Positions 47,100-57,152 of a stretch of DNA of 64,000 bases are shown here, piece by piece. A model generated the notes under the pieces. That model did not search any database. It worked only from the letters and a program-made list of their open reading frames with translations, and was not told the DNA's origin. Every line of letters begins with the position of its first letter. Positions within the stretch are counted from its first letter, which is position 1. Source of the DNA: Brucella pituitosa (lineage in GTDB: Bacteria; Pseudomonadota; Alphaproteobacteria; Rhizobiales; Rhizobiaceae); the NCBI RefSeq assembly GCF_003049685.1, contig NZ_PYSY02000001.1, forward strand, positions 558,001-622,000. Reading direction: 5' to 3'. The position numbers and the translations under genes are program-made.

Positions 47100-47797
47100 A
47101 GGATAAACTGGCCTCTTATGAGTGGGAAAAAATTGCCGATGAGCTGGACCAGTTTGGAACGGCGACGCTAGGGCAACTCTTTTCCGAAGAGCAATGTAAC
47201 GAGCTCGTCGGCCTCTATGATGCTTCTGATGCGTTTCGCTCGACAATATCAATGGCAAGGCATGGTTTTGGACGCGGTGAGTACAAGTATTTTGCCAATC
47301 CGCTGCCTGAGATCATCAGCACATCCCGCAAGGCGCTATATGCGCGGCTAAGCCCCCTGGCCAATCGCTGGAGCGAACGTCTGGGAAGTGGAGTGGAATA
47401 TCCGGCAAGCCACGATGAATATCTCGCAATCTGCCATGCAGCAGGGCAGACACGCCCGACTCCACTGATCCTGCAATATGTCGAAGGTGACTACAATTGC
47501 CTGCATCAGGATCTTTACGGCGATCTCGCTTTCCCGCTTCAGGTGGCAGTCCTGCTGTCACAGCCGGGCGAGGATTTCACCGGCGGTGAGTTTGTACTGA
47601 CGGAACAGCGTCCGCGTATGCAGAGCAGGGCCGAGGTCGTGTCCCTGCAACAGGGAGATGCGGTTGTTTTTGCGGTCAATGATCGACCAATGCGTGGCAC
47701 ACGAGGCGATTATCGCGTCAAGATGCGCCATGGAGTCAGCCGCTTGCGCTCGGGCAGGCGCCATACGCTGGGCATTATATTTCATGACGCACGATAA
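47096..47797 (+). CDS. 2OG-Fe(II) oxygenase coupled to ada
   Basis: A 233-residue non-heme iron oxygenase. The double-stranded beta-helix shows the iron ligands in CLHQDLYGD (HxD) and a distal His-Arg region near the C-terminus (MRHGVSRLRSGRRHTLGIIFHD). The segments PTPLILQYVEGDYNCLHQD and FTGGEFVLTEQRPRMQSR belong to the prolyl-4-hydroxylase-like 2OG branch, often found fused or adjacent to Ada/AlkA in Rhizobiales, and are distinct from classical AlkB. ATGA coupling to ada suggests a role in alkylation damage, probably a repair dioxygenase; substrate is inferred. Confidence 0.88.
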   Translation: MKDKLASYEWEKIADELDQFGTATLGQLFSEEQCNELVGLYDASDAFRSTISMARHGFGRGEYKYFANPLPEIISTSRKALYARLSPLANRWSERLGSGVEYPASHDEYLAICHAAGQTRPTPLILQYVEGDYNCLHQDLYGDLAFPLQVAVLLSQPGEDFTGGEFVLTEQRPRMQSRAEVVSLQQGDAVVFAVNDRPMRGTRGDYRVKMRHGVSRLRSGRRHTLGIIFHDAR

Positions 47798-47857
47798 GGG
47801 GTTGCAACGTTTCGGTTGATAGCTTTTGATCGCGACACAAGATCAAAGGAGTCGGAA

Positions 47858-48208
47858 ATGAGCGTGACCATCTACGGTATCAAAAACTGTGACACCATGA
47901 AGAAGGCGCGCACCTGGCTTGAAGATCATGGCATCGAATACGCTTTCCACGACTACAAGAAGGAAGGCCTCGATGCCGCGACACTTGACCGGTTTCTGAA
48001 AGATGTTGAGTGGGAAAAGCTGATCAATCGTGCGGGCACCACTTTCCGCAAGCTGCCTGAAGACGAACGTCAGAATGTTGATGCTGCAAAGGCACGCGAG
48101 CTGATGCTGGCACAGCCTTCCATGGTCAAACGCCCGGTAATCGATAAGGACGGAAAGCTAACCGTCGGTTTCAAGCCAGATCAATACGAAGCGTTTTTCG
48201 AAGCTTGA
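47858..48208 (+). CDS. ArsC/Spx-family thioredoxin-fold protein (YffB-like)
   Basis: A 116-residue cytosolic protein of the ArsC superfamily. The N-terminus MSVTIYGIKNCDTMKKARTWLE carries the single conserved Cys of the active loop, and the C-terminal MVKRPVIDKDGKLTVGFKPDQYEA carries the family Arg. YffB-like proteins are often called arsenate reductases without evidence, and no ars genes are near. ATG 47858 after AAAGGAGTCGG is chosen over an open frame from 47816. Confidence 0.92.
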   Translation: MSVTIYGIKNCDTMKKARTWLEDHGIEYAFHDYKKEGLDAATLDRFLKDVEWEKLINRAGTTFRKLPEDERQNVDAAKARELMLAQPSMVKRPVIDKDGKLTVGFKPDQYEAFFEA

Positions 48209-48269
48209 GCATCTCAAGGTTTGCCTTAGATAATATGTCTTCACATGACGATAGTGGGCAGGCCAAACC

Positions 48270-49295
48270 ATGCATAAGCGGATAGACAAAATTTTCCAGC
48301 AATGGTCGGTCAGTTGGCGGGATGCGTTGATTGCCTCTGTTGCCGGTGCGGTCGCGTGGCTGGTTTGCCAGTGGATGCTTGGCCAGCCACGGCCTGTCTT
48401 TGCAATGGTGACAGCGGTTATCTGCTTGGCACCCAATCTTCCCAATCACGGCAAGCAGGCGATCGGTGTCATTACCGGCGTCACAACAGGTGTTGTGGTA
48501 GGGGAGTTGTCCCTACTTTTACCGGAAACAATTCCGGTTCTGCATATGAGTGTTGTCACCTGCATAGCCATGGTGCTTGCAACGACATTCGGCTTGGCAC
48601 CCGCAATCGCCATCCAATCGGGCGTTTCCGCCATTCTGGTTCTGGCTATGGGGCCACAGGTTGCTGGTATGACGCGCCTCATTGATGTGCTGGTCGGCGC
48701 CGGTGTCGGGCTTTTGTTCAGTCAGATATTGGTGACGCCCGATCCGGTGAGGCTCATTGACAGAGCCGTGCGGGGACTGGTCGATAACATTCTGAAAGGC
48801 CTGAAACAGTCAGCAATTGCCCTTGAAAAGCAAGACGTTGTTCACGCGCAAAGCGCCATAAACCAGTTCACGCAGGCACAACGAGCAGTCAATGCGCTGG
48901 GTGATGGCATTGCATTGGCGCGATCCAATGCGCGATGGTCGCTCCGCGGGCGCCTTGTCGCGCGTGAGGTCAGCGAAATGGCGGGCCGCTATGATCGTCG
49001 TGGCATTCGTCTTTATGCATCGGCACTGTTGTTCGGCGAAGCTCTCGGCAATGCGCTGCGCAAGAAGGAAGCGTCGCCGCCAGAATGGATTGCACAGGCG
49101 TTGCAATCGGTGATCCACAATTGCAATCTGGATGAAGGTGAGGTGCCGGTGCGCCTGACAGCTGTGCCGCAGGACATTGATTTCAGTTGGCGCGATACGG
49201 CTTTCCGTTTGCAATCGGTGAATGAAACACTGCTGCATTTCCTGCATTCAGCCCAGCCTGACAGTGTGCCGGTGCGACGACAACCGTCGAACTAA
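48270..49295 (+). CDS. FUSC/aromatic acid exporter-type membrane protein
   Basis: A 341-residue inner-membrane protein. The N-terminal half has about six hydrophobic segments (WRDALIASVAGAVAWLVCQWML, AMVTAVICLAPNLPNHGKQAIGVITGVTTGVVVGEL) typical of the FUSC/YgaA-like family. The C-terminal half is soluble and helical (residues 165-330). Members are linked to efflux of aromatic acids, but substrate and energy source are not known here. It stands alone after the ArsC-like gene. Confidence 0.82.
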   Translation: MHKRIDKIFQQWSVSWRDALIASVAGAVAWLVCQWMLGQPRPVFAMVTAVICLAPNLPNHGKQAIGVITGVTTGVVVGELSLLLPETIPVLHMSVVTCIAMVLATTFGLAPAIAIQSGVSAILVLAMGPQVAGMTRLIDVLVGAGVGLLFSQILVTPDPVRLIDRAVRGLVDNILKGLKQSAIALEKQDVVHAQSAINQFTQAQRAVNALGDGIALARSNARWSLRGRLVAREVSEMAGRYDRRGIRLYASALLFGEALGNALRKKEASPPEWIAQALQSVIHNCNLDEGEVPVRLTAVPQDIDFSWRDTAFRLQSVNETLLHFLHSAQPDSVPVRRQPSN

Positions 49296-49336
49296 GATTA
49301 GTGGGATGCCATTTAGTCCGAGATAAAGAGGTAAAG

Positions 49337-50098
49337 ATGGATCAAAGATTGGTGACACCACTTAATAAAATGCAGCGAGCAATTCAGCTAGCAGCTTTTC
49401 ATTATATTGTTTGCCTCAAAGCAATCCCAACAAATGCTGATCATAAATTGAACATTGATAAGAAGGAGTACGTATTTGAAGGTATTAGAAAGGCTGAAAG
49501 CTTAGAGTTACATGTAGAGTTTCAGTCCTGGGCGGCTGTTTCTGTGCTGCGAGATTTAATAGAAAGCTTCTCTATTTTCCTAATGGAAATATACGCAGTT
49601 GCACTAGAACAGAATCCCGATGCTGATTTTTCTACCACAGCAAAGAAATTTGAGCGGCGAGGTATCGAAGATCAACTAGATATTTTGATGAAAGATTTTT
49701 CAGTCGACGCAGCTTGGGTTTCGCGGCTTATTGGTTTTAATCGGGCAAGGAACTGTCTTGCGCATCGCGCTGGAGTAGTAGGCGCTCCGGATCTGGTAGA
49801 GAGTAACGAATTGGTTGTCCGATGGTTAGATGCTGAAATAGCCGTGCATGATGGCTTGGATTCTAACAAGATGGATATGTCTAGTCCCATGGGTTCTTTG
49901 ATTAAAGGCCAACCTCATGGAGGTCCGCCAGCGAGTTTCACAGTGAAAGATCGGGAGAAGCGCATACCTTTAGGCAATTTTCTAGAGTTTTTGCCTAGTG
50001 AAATTCTTGAGATTTGTTCTACTTTCCAATTGGCCTCGGCAGCATTTAGCGACCTCTCTAGACCGTTAGAACGCCAAACCACGGACCTTCGAGAATGA
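49337..50098 (+). CDS. AT-rich orphan protein with HEPN-like RNxxxH motif
   Basis: A 253-residue soluble protein that I do not recognise as a whole. It is mostly helical in its first 180 residues and contains RARNCLAHRAG, in which Arg138-Asn139 and His143 fit the RNxxxH (Rx4H) catalytic motif of HEPN ribonucleases. The stretch ahead (IEDQLDILMKDFSVDAAWVSRLIGFN) could be the preceding HEPN helices. The C-terminal 70 residues (MSSPMGSLIKGQPHGGPPASF onward) are unlike a known domain. Base composition is clearly richer in A+T than the flanking genes, pointing to recent acquisition. ATG 49337 follows AAAGAGGTAAAG. There is no adjacent antitoxin or nucleotidyltransferase gene. Confidence 0.75.
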   Translation: MDQRLVTPLNKMQRAIQLAAFHYIVCLKAIPTNADHKLNIDKKEYVFEGIRKAESLELHVEFQSWAAVSVLRDLIESFSIFLMEIYAVALEQNPDADFSTTAKKFERRGIEDQLDILMKDFSVDAAWVSRLIGFNRARNCLAHRAGVVGAPDLVESNELVVRWLDAEIAVHDGLDSNKMDMSSPMGSLIKGQPHGGPPASFTVKDREKRIPLGNFLEFLPSEILEICSTFQLASAAFSDLSRPLERQTTDLRE

Positions 50099-50202
50099 TA
50101 AAGTCCGCTTGCGCGCACTAGAGTTTACCTGAAAGCTGAGTTGATAGGTTTGATCAGAAAAATTCAATTGTATGCCTTCGCGCGAAGCGTATTTTCCCCG
50201 CC

Positions 50203-51381
50203 ATGAACAAGACACTCTCCCAGACATACCCGCACCAGATTGCACTCCGTTATGCCTTTGGCGGCTTCCTTGCCATGATCGCGGTAATGGGTATTGGTCG
50301 CTTCATCTATACGCCAATTCTGCCGGGTATGATGGCGGATGTGGGTTTTGATGCAGCAGATGCCGGTTTCATCGCATCAGCCAATTATGTCGGTTATCTG
50401 CTTGGGGCGGTTGTTGGCGGCTATGGCTGGTCTGCCGGTATTGAACGCGCCAGCGTGCTTGTGGGGCTGATCATCAGTGCCGTGCTTTGTGCGCTCATGG
50501 CACTGGTCGATGGCGTGTGGCTGTTCTCAATCATCCGGTTTGCAGCAGGTTTCATCAGTGCCGTCACCATGATTCTCGCAACCGCAATCGTGTTGAGCCA
50601 TATCACGGCAGCGGAGCGGGCAGGGCTCGGTGCACTGCATTTCGGTGGCGTGGGTGCGGGTATTGCAATTTCCGCAGTAATGGTGGCTGCCATTCGGCTG
50701 TCCGGCCTTGGCTGGAAAGCAGACTGGATGGGCGCGGCTGTTCTGAGCGTAATCTTGGCCGCTCTCGTGGCCTATCTCGTGAAGGAAGGCCCGGTCGGTG
50801 GCACGAATGGCAAGCGTGAACCGGCTTTGCCAAACAGTTTCGCGTTCAATGCAATTGCGCTGGCTTATGGCATTTTTGGTTTTGGTTATGTGATTACGGC
50901 GACATTCATCATTGCCATCGTGCGTTCCAATGAGGGCGGGCCGCTGATGGAAGCGGCGGTCTGGGTCATAACCGGATTGTGCGCTGCACCCTCAATCTGG
51001 CTATGGTCGCCTGCTATCAGAAAATTCGGATTGTTTTCTGCCTTTGCTCTGACTGCCGTATTGGAAGCGATTGGCGTTGCCGCAAGTGTGGTTCTGCCCG
51101 CACCTTTTGGCCCACTGATTGGCGGTGCATTGTTGGGTTTGACGTTCATGGCTTTGACTGCCTTTGGCCTTCAGGCTGCGCGTGTTCTCGCACCCCATTC
51201 GCCAAAGCGCGCACTTGGGCGCATGACAGTCTGTTTCAGTATTGGCCAGATTGCAGGGCCGTTGGTTGCCGGCTTCATGGCGCAATATTCCGGCTCGTTT
51301 ACCCTGCCAAGTCTGATCGCCGCTTTTGCGTTGCTGGTCACAGCTTTCATAGGCCTTGCCGCTGGCAAGGCTGCCAAGTAA
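50203..51381 (+). CDS. YbfB/YjiJ-family MFS transporter
   Basis: A 392-residue inner-membrane protein with about twelve hydrophobic segments. The N-terminus [26 protein letters not shown] is the hallmark of the YbfB/YjiJ branch of the MFS, and [19 protein letters not shown] follows as in the family. A role in efflux is usual for MFS proteins, but no substrate is known for this branch. It is separated from bacA by 84 bp and may be co-transcribed with it. Confidence 0.88.
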   Translation: MNKTLSQTYPHQIALRYAFGGFLAMIAVMGIGRFIYTPILPGMMADVGFDAADAGFIASANYVGYLLGAVVGGYGWSAGIERASVLVGLIISAVLCALMALVDGVWLFSIIRFAAGFISAVTMILATAIVLSHITAAERAGLGALHFGGVGAGIAISAVMVAAIRLSGLGWKADWMGAAVLSVILAALVAYLVKEGPVGGTNGKREPALPNSFAFNAIALAYGIFGFGYVITATFIIAIVRSNEGGPLMEAAVWVITGLCAAPSIWLWSPAIRKFGLFSAFALTAVLEAIGVAASVVLPAPFGPLIGGALLGLTFMALTAFGLQAARVLAPHSPKRALGRMTVCFSIGQIAGPLVAGFMAQYSGSFTLPSLIAAFALLVTAFIGLAAGKAAK

Positions 51382-51465
51382 CGGGAAACCTTACAAAAAT
51401 TTAACTGGTAAAGGACGTTGGACAGGCATTTCATAAATGCAGAATTGCATTTTTGGATTTTCCTG

Positions 51466-52710
51466 ATGTTCGTATCATTCTTTCCTCGTCCCAAACTGCT
51501 CTTTTCTTCAGCTCTTCTTTGGACACTACTTGCTGTCATTGGCTGGTATGATGGGGGGAGCACTCTTGGACGGTTTGTCGGCCTGCCACGTGCAGCGGCA
51601 GAGTCTGCGCCGATCATCGGCGCTAGCGTCTTCTGGTCCGCACCATTTTTGTGGTTCTACATTTATTTTGCCGTTGCGGTGTTTGCGTTCTATGCTTTCT
51701 GGAGTGCGTTCTCGTCGCACCCATGGCAGCGTTGGTCGATCCTTGGTTCGGCTCTCATCCTGTTTACAACCTATTTCAGCGTTCAGGTCAGTGTCGCGAT
51801 CAACGCCTGGTATGGGCCGTTCTATGACATGGTGCAGAAGGGGTTGAGTACGCCGGGTGCTGTATCCGCTGTTGATTTTTACTGGGGCGCACTGGACTTT
51901 GCTGGAATTGCCTTTTTGGCCATCACCATCGGCGTCTTGAGCATGTTCTTCGTCAGTCATTATATTTTTCGCTGGCGTACGGCCATGAACGATTATTACA
52001 TGCTGCATTGGCAGAAATTGCGTCATATCGAAGGTGCCGCCCAGCGCGTGCAAGAAGACACAATGCGCTTTTCCACCACGCTGGAACAGCTGGGTGTAAG
52101 CCTTGTAAAATCGGTTATGACGTTGATTGCCTTTTTGCCAGTGTTGTTCACCTTCTCCAAAAAGGTCAGCGAACTTCCAATAATTGGCGTAATTCCACAT
52201 GCGCTGGTCTGGGCTGCGATAGTTTGGGCTATATTCGGGACGGGCTTTCTGGCGCTCGTTGGTATCAAGCTACCGGGTCTGGAATTCAACAATCAGCGCG
52301 TGGAAGCGGCCTACCGTAAGGAACTGGTTTATGGCGAGGACCATGCTAATCGCGCAGAGCCTGTCACCATGCGCGAGCTTTTCACCAATGTTCGCCACAA
52401 TTATTTCAGGCTCTATTTCCACTATGTCTATTTCAACGTCGCACGTATTTTCTATCTGCAGGCGGATAATATCTTTCCGCTCCTGATCCTCATTCCCTCT
52501 ATCGTAGCAGGTAAGCTGACGCTTGGTTTGATGAGCCAGATTTCCAATGTTTTCGAGCAGGTGCGGACCTCGTTCCAATATCTCGTCAACTCATGGACGA
52601 CGATTATTGAGCTGCTTTCAATCTACAAGCGTTTACGTGGCTTTGAGGCAGCTATTGAAGGACCGCCAGCGCCTGTACTGGATCAGGAAAATCTGGGCCT
52701 CATGTCATAA
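51466..52710 (+). CDS. bacA: SbmA/BacA-like peptide transporter
   Basis: Inner-membrane protein of 414 residues, with seven or eight hydrophobic segments and no ATPase domain, as in SbmA/BacA. The family imports proline-rich peptides and is needed by rhizobia and Brucella for chronic host infection and for very-long-chain fatty acid modification of lipid A. Diagnostic stretches are [54 protein letters not shown] and [19 protein letters not shown]. The start is ATG 51466. The last 6 bp overlap a convergent gene. Confidence 0.93.
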   Translation: MFVSFFPRPKLLFSSALLWTLLAVIGWYDGGSTLGRFVGLPRAAAESAPIIGASVFWSAPFLWFYIYFAVAVFAFYAFWSAFSSHPWQRWSILGSALILFTTYFSVQVSVAINAWYGPFYDMVQKGLSTPGAVSAVDFYWGALDFAGIAFLAITIGVLSMFFVSHYIFRWRTAMNDYYMLHWQKLRHIEGAAQRVQEDTMRFSTTLEQLGVSLVKSVMTLIAFLPVLFTFSKKVSELPIIGVIPHALVWAAIVWAIFGTGFLALVGIKLPGLEFNNQRVEAAYRKELVYGEDHANRAEPVTMRELFTNVRHNYFRLYFHYVYFNVARIFYLQADNIFPLLILIPSIVAGKLTLGLMSQISNVFEQVRTSFQYLVNSWTTIIELLSIYKRLRGFEAAIEGPPAPVLDQENLGLMS

Positions 52711-53712
52711 AGCCTGTGCTCTGCTCTGAGCGGCACTGTCGCCCAGACCATCGGAGTGTGCGTCGGTGCTGCTGTTGAGATAATCATTATAGGTCGTGCA
52801 TTTGACATCTGGTTTGTTGCAGACTTCCGACACCAACCGTTCCATGGCCCGCCAATAGGCACCGTCATTCATCAGCACAAAATGAAAACCGAGCTGTAGC
52901 GGAATGCGCTCACCGTCATATTGCTTGTCGAAAGCGGTACGAAACGCCTTGTAGGCGCGGTCCTCAAACTCTGCTGATTGGGTAGGTAGCTCCTTGCCCT
53001 TTGAGTGACGAACATAGAGATTGTAGTCCATGCCGACGATAGCGCGCTGGGATGGCCCTTCAGGAATAAGCGGCAGGCCAAAGGATGCGAACTGGCCATT
53101 TATCTGTGGCAGTTCCGGTCCACGTGTGATGGACGAAGCCTGATAGCGGAAGCCATTGGCTTTCAACGCATCCTGCACCGGCTTGGATGCCGCGAGATAA
53201 GGCGCGCGAAAACCGTTGATGCCCTTGCGGGCCAGCTCCTGCCAGCCTTCCGGTTCGCCTTCGATGCTGTTGTTCTTATAGGCGTCTGCCGTGATGCGAC
53301 GGAATTCCTTGATTTCCTTGTCCCAGTCTGCGGTTGACCAGCTGGTGCCATCAAAATGGCCGCAACCATGGCTTGCGATCTCGTTGCCTTCCAGATGTGC
53401 CTTCCAGATATTGTCGAGGCGGGTCACAACTTCATCATGGCTCAGTGCAAAGCCGACATTGGATGCGCCAGCAGGCTTACGCGGGGGCTGATAATCGCGG
53501 CGGTCTTTCTTTTCCATCAGAAAGACGCAGGACAGAAAATAGGTAAAATGTGCATTGTTGTTTTTCGCCAGCTCCCGTGAACGCGTCCAAAGCTTGTTGT
53601 CATGCGCGCCGTCAAACGAAATCAGCACATATTGTGGCTTCGTCGTCTGGGCGAGGACGGGGCTTGCAGCGAGTGAGGAGGCGATGATGACGGCGGGAGT
53701 GATGAGGCGCAT
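52705..53712 (-). CDS. Secreted polysaccharide deacetylase-like protein
   Basis: A 335-residue exported protein with signal peptide [22 protein letters not shown] from ATG 53712; a longer frame to 53802 is less likely. The NodB-type fold is indicated by [12 protein letters not shown] (first Asp of the metal site), [15 protein letters not shown] (SHxxxH metal histidines) and RAPYLA. These suggest hydrolysis of N-acetyl groups of envelope sugar polymers, substrate unknown. It converges on bacA with a 6-bp overlap. Confidence 0.86.
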   Translation of the reverse strand: MRLITPAVIIASSLAASPVLAQTTKPQYVLISFDGAHDNKLWTRSRELAKNNNAHFTYFLSCVFLMEKKDRRDYQPPRKPAGASNVGFALSHDEVVTRLDNIWKAHLEGNEIASHGCGHFDGTSWSTADWDKEIKEFRRITADAYKNNSIEGEPEGWQELARKGINGFRAPYLAASKPVQDALKANGFRYQASSITRGPELPQINGQFASFGLPLIPEGPSQRAIVGMDYNLYVRHSKGKELPTQSAEFEDRAYKAFRTAFDKQYDGERIPLQLGFHFVLMNDGAYWRAMERLVSEVCNKPDVKCTTYNDYLNSSTDAHSDGLGDSAAQSRAQAL

Positions 53713-53937
53713 GGGGGAATGAACGCAATCTGACTGGAAAAGTTGCTTGTTAGTCACAAAATATGGCGAAGCTCCGACATAGATGTACATTGTTTCTTGC
53801 ACTTACAGCTTATTTCGCCGACAGGTCTTACATATGGCGTGAATTCCGACTAAAAGCGCCAGAATAGATAAATTAAGATCAACGGGTTTTAGAGCGCGGC
53901 TTCAAATCCGTTGCACTCTACTAAAGATGGCAGGTCC

Positions 53938-54621
53938 ATGGCAGACGACAGTTTCATTCGCGAGGTAAACGAGGAACTCCGTTCGGAACGGGCAAAGCAG
54001 GTTTGGAAAAACTTCGGCCCCATCTTGATCGGCGGTGCGGTTGCGGTCGTTATCGGTACGGCCGCCTGGGTTGGCTATCAGCATTGGACTGACAGCAAAG
54101 CCTCCGCTTCCGGTGACAGGTTCCTGGCAGCACTCGATCTGGCTTCTTCCGGCAAGAACGATGAAGCTATTGCTGCGCTCGATGATCTGGAAAAGACCGG
54201 TTACGGCTCTTATCCGGTTTTGGCACGTCTGCGTGTGGCCTCCGTTCAGGCAGAAAAGGGCGATGTGGCAGCAGCCGTTGCAGCCTTTGATGCTGTTTCT
54301 GCCGACAATGCTGTACCTGCTCCAATGCGTGATGTCGCTCGCCTGCGTGCGGCTTATCTGCTTGTTGATTCTGGTTCTTATGATGATGTCGCAAAGCGCG
54401 TTGAAACCCTTTCGGCAGATGGCAATCCAATGCGTTCCAGCGCTCGCGAAGCGCTGGGCCTTGCTGCTTGGAAGGCAGAGCGTTTCGACGATGCTGCCAA
54501 GCTCTATCAGCAGATTGCTAATGACAATCTGGCGCCGGCGAATATCCGCCAACGCGCCAACACAATGCTAGATCTCATGCGCGGCGCTGGCATCAAGATG
54601 CCGGAAGCTCAACAAGGCTAA
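53938..54621 (+). CDS. TPR membrane protein, YfgM/AncC-like
   Basis: A 227-residue protein anchored by one membrane helix (about residues 28-47, FGPILIGGAVAVVIGTAAWVGY) with a periplasmic TPR_21 domain of repeated helix pairs. YfgM partners the SecYEG translocon and periplasmic chaperones in enterics. In many Proteobacteria the gene precedes der, as here (135 bp upstream), often with bamB between; bamB is absent. ATG 53938 is chosen because the conserved cytosolic stretch starts there. A palindromic repeat begins 2 bp after its stop. Confidence 0.88.
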   Translation: MADDSFIREVNEELRSERAKQVWKNFGPILIGGAVAVVIGTAAWVGYQHWTDSKASASGDRFLAALDLASSGKNDEAIAALDDLEKTGYGSYPVLARLRVASVQAEKGDVAAAVAAFDAVSADNAVPAPMRDVARLRAAYLLVDSGSYDDVAKRVETLSADGNPMRSSAREALGLAAWKAERFDDAAKLYQQIANDNLAPANIRQRANTMLDLMRGAGIKMPEAQQG

Positions 54622-54622
54622 A

Positions 54623-54725
54623 GCTTGTCGCGGAAAAGTGGGTACCGGTTTTCCGATAACGACAAGCAAAGAAGTAAATGCTTAAAGCGTTTAGCAACAC
54701 TAATATAAGCGCGAAACGCTTTAAG
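54623..54725 (+). repeat. Composite palindromic unit between the TPR gene and der
   Basis: First element 54623-54667 has outer arms gcttgtcg/cgacaagc and inner arms cggaaaa/ttttccg, different in sequence from the main type but still paired. Second palindrome 54681-54725 has perfect 12-bp arms cttaaagcgttt/aaacgctttaag. Total 103 bp, starting 2 bp after the stop codon at 54621. Confidence 0.85.
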
Positions 54726-54755
54726 CCGCGCTTATCTTCGGAGTAATACGAACCT

Positions 54756-56207
54756 ATGGGTTTCACTCTCGCCATCGTCGGGCGTCCCAATGTCGGCAAG
54801 TCCACACTGTTTAATCGCCTCGTCGGCCGCAAGCTGGCGCTGGTCGATGACTTGCCGGGCGTTACGCGCGACCGGCGCATCCATGATGCCAAGCTCTACG
54901 ATCTGAAGTTTCAGGTTATCGACACGGCTGGTCTTGAAGAAGCTGCCAATGACAGTCTGGAAGCGCGCATGCGCGCGCAGACTGAGGCTGCCATTCAGGA
55001 AGCGGATGCGATCCTGTTTGTGATCGATGCCAAGGCTGGCATTACGCCGACCGATGCAACCTTTGCCGAACTTGTTCGCCGTTCAAACCGTCCGGTTGTT
55101 CTGGTCGCAAACAAATCAGAAGCACGCGGTGCGCAATCGGGCCTTTATGATGCTTTCCAGCTTGGTTTGGGTGAGCCTTGCCCGATCTCTGCTGAGCATG
55201 GTCAGGGCATGCCTGACCTGCGTGATGCGATTGTCGAGCTTTTGGGCGAAGAACGTGTCTTTGCAGATGAGCGTGAAGAAGAAGCAGCCGATGAAGTCTT
55301 CACACCGAAGGCAGTCGGTGAGCTGATCGGCGATGATATCGAAGACCCGGATGAAGAAATCATTCCGGAATACGATACAACCAAGCCACTGCGCATAGCC
55401 ATTGTTGGACGTCCGAATGCAGGCAAGTCCACAATGATCAACACGATGCTCGGTGAAGACCGTTTGCTGACGGGCCCTGAAGCCGGTATCACGCGCGACT
55501 CGATTTCCGTTGACTGGGAATGGCGCGGACGTAACATCAAGCTTTTTGATACGGCCGGTCTGCGCCGCAAATCGCGGGTGCAGGAAAAGCTCGAAAAGCT
55601 TTCCGTTGCCGATGGCCTGCGTGCGATTCGCTTTGCTGAGGTTGTTATCATCGTGCTTGATGCAACGATCCCGTTTGAAAAACAGGATTTGCAGATTGCC
55701 GATCTGATCATTCGCGAAGGCCGTGCGCCGGTTATCGCGTTTAACAAATGGGATCTGATCGAAGATCGCCAGTTGGTTCTTGAAGATCTCTACGAGAAGA
55801 CCGCACGGCTTCTGCCACAGGTGCGGGGCCTTCGCGCTGTGCCGATTTCAGGCGAGCGTGGCCAGGGGTTGGATAAGCTCATGGAAAACGTCGTTAAGAC
55901 GCATGAAATCTGGAACCGTCGTATCTCGACAGGCCGCCTGAACCGCTGGCTTGAAGGCGTTATTGCGCATCAGCCGCCACCGGCTGTTTCCGGACGTCGT
56001 CTCAAGGTCAAGTACATGACGCAGATCAAAACCCGCCCGCCGGGCTTTGTTGTCTCCTGCTCGCGTCCTGATGCGATGCCGCAATCCTATGTGCGTTATC
56101 TTATCAACGGCCTGCGTGAGACATTCGAAATGCCGGGCGTGCCGATAAGGCTTTCATTGCGCACCTCGGACAATCCGTTCGCAGGTCGTGCGAAGAAAAA
56201 GAGATAG
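54756..56207 (+). CDS. der: Ribosome-associated GTPase Der
   Basis: Essential GTPase (EngA) with tandem G domains that acts in 50S ribosome assembly. The 483-residue product has GRPNVGKST with DTAGLE in G1 and GRPNAGKST with [10 protein letters not shown] and NKWD in G2. An acidic linker (residues about 170-205) and a KH-like C-terminal domain ending in GRAKKKR follow. G1's NKxD motif reads NKSE, a conservative variant. Start at ATG 54756 with the first strand directly after. A terminator follows the stop. Confidence 0.96.
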   Translation: MGFTLAIVGRPNVGKSTLFNRLVGRKLALVDDLPGVTRDRRIHDAKLYDLKFQVIDTAGLEEAANDSLEARMRAQTEAAIQEADAILFVIDAKAGITPTDATFAELVRRSNRPVVLVANKSEARGAQSGLYDAFQLGLGEPCPISAEHGQGMPDLRDAIVELLGEERVFADEREEEAADEVFTPKAVGELIGDDIEDPDEEIIPEYDTTKPLRIAIVGRPNAGKSTMINTMLGEDRLLTGPEAGITRDSISVDWEWRGRNIKLFDTAGLRRKSRVQEKLEKLSVADGLRAIRFAEVVIIVLDATIPFEKQDLQIADLIIREGRAPVIAFNKWDLIEDRQLVLEDLYEKTARLLPQVRGLRAVPISGERGQGLDKLMENVVKTHEIWNRRISTGRLNRWLEGVIAHQPPPAVSGRRLKVKYMTQIKTRPPGFVVSCSRPDAMPQSYVRYLINGLRETFEMPGVPIRLSLRTSDNPFAGRAKKKR

Positions 56208-56210
56208 AGA

Positions 56211-56234
56211 AAAGCCCGGAGCAATCCGGGCTTT
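56211..56234. terminator. Intrinsic terminator between der and the alpha/beta hydrolase gene
   Basis: Perfect 10-bp stem aaagcccgga/tccgggcttt with GCAA tetraloop, 4 bp after the der stop, and 15 bp from the convergent hydrolase stop. It can act in both directions. Confidence 0.88.
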
Positions 56235-56248
56235 CTGCTTTTCGATTC

Positions 56249-56941
56249 TCACGAGACGCTGTTTGCGGCTTCGGCGATCAGTCCGGCAACCTCGTCGGGT
56301 CTTGAGGCAAGCGAGGCATGACTTGCATCCAATGTGATGGTCTTGCGCGGATTCATGCGTTCGGCCATTCGCTTCTGGTTTTCGGGCGCGATCATGTGGT
56401 CCTGGCTCGATATCTGATACCAGGTCGGCTTTTTCTTCCACGCAGGTGCGGTGATCGTGTCGCCGAATGTATTGGCGATTGGAGCTTTCTGCGTGATTGC
56501 CATCACCAGAGCTTCGTCGGCACTCAGATCCTGGCAGAAGCTCTCGTGAAACTTATCGTATTTGATCCAGAGATATCCATCGCTGTCGGGTGCGAGATTA
56601 GGGAATGCTGCAGGTGGATGTTCCTGACTGATGCCGCCGGGGCTTTCGCCCGCATCCGGTGCAAAGGCAGCAATGTAAACCAACCCCACCACATTCGGCA
56701 GATCGCCTGCCTGCGTGATGACTGCACCGCCATAGGAATGGCCGACCAGAAGCACTGGACCTTCCTGCTGCGCTGTCATCTTGCGCAAACGTTCAGCGTC
56801 GTCCGCGAGCGAGGTTAGTGGCATTTCGACAGCTCTTATCTTGTCGTATCCCATTCTAGAAAGCGCGAGGATGACTTTGCTCCAATGGGCCGCTCCTCCC
56901 CAAAAACCATGTGCGAGTACGATAATTGGCTTTGTGCTCAT
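56249..56941 (-). CDS. Alpha/beta hydrolase
   Basis: A 230-residue cytosolic hydrolase of the MhpC/AB_hydrolase_6 type. VLAHGFWGGAAHW is the oxyanion-hole HG motif, VGHSYGGAVI the nucleophile elbow with the catalytic Ser, and DASHASLASRP the catalytic His region. Substrate is unknown; such proteins resemble salicylate/esterase-type hydrolases of soil bacteria. It is separate from der by a bidirectional terminator. Confidence 0.88.
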   Translation of the reverse strand: MSTKPIIVLAHGFWGGAAHWSKVILALSRMGYDKIRAVEMPLTSLADDAERLRKMTAQQEGPVLLVGHSYGGAVITQAGDLPNVVGLVYIAAFAPDAGESPGGISQEHPPAAFPNLAPDSDGYLWIKYDKFHESFCQDLSADEALVMAITQKAPIANTFGDTITAPAWKKKPTWYQISSQDHMIAPENQKRMAERMNPRKTITLDASHASLASRPDEVAGLIAEAANSVS

Positions 56942-57152
56942 GAGATTGTTCCCTTTTGCTGGTCGACTCGTGGTTTCAATAACCAGAAACTAGGGCTTCG
57001 CGGAAATAAGAAAATAAGCGTTCTCTGATATATTATCGGGCAATATATCGTGCTTATTTTCCCTTTTGCGGGTTGAGCTAAGCCACTTCGGCTGGTAAAT
57101 GGCCCGCCTCTCAAAATTCCCCCGGCAATTTCCGCAACTTCAGAGGCAGATC

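Noticed and set aside
47858..48208. Arsenate resistance function for the ArsC-like gene
   Set aside because: No ars operon neighbours, and the single active-site Cys fits the YffB/Spx group as well as arsenate reductase.
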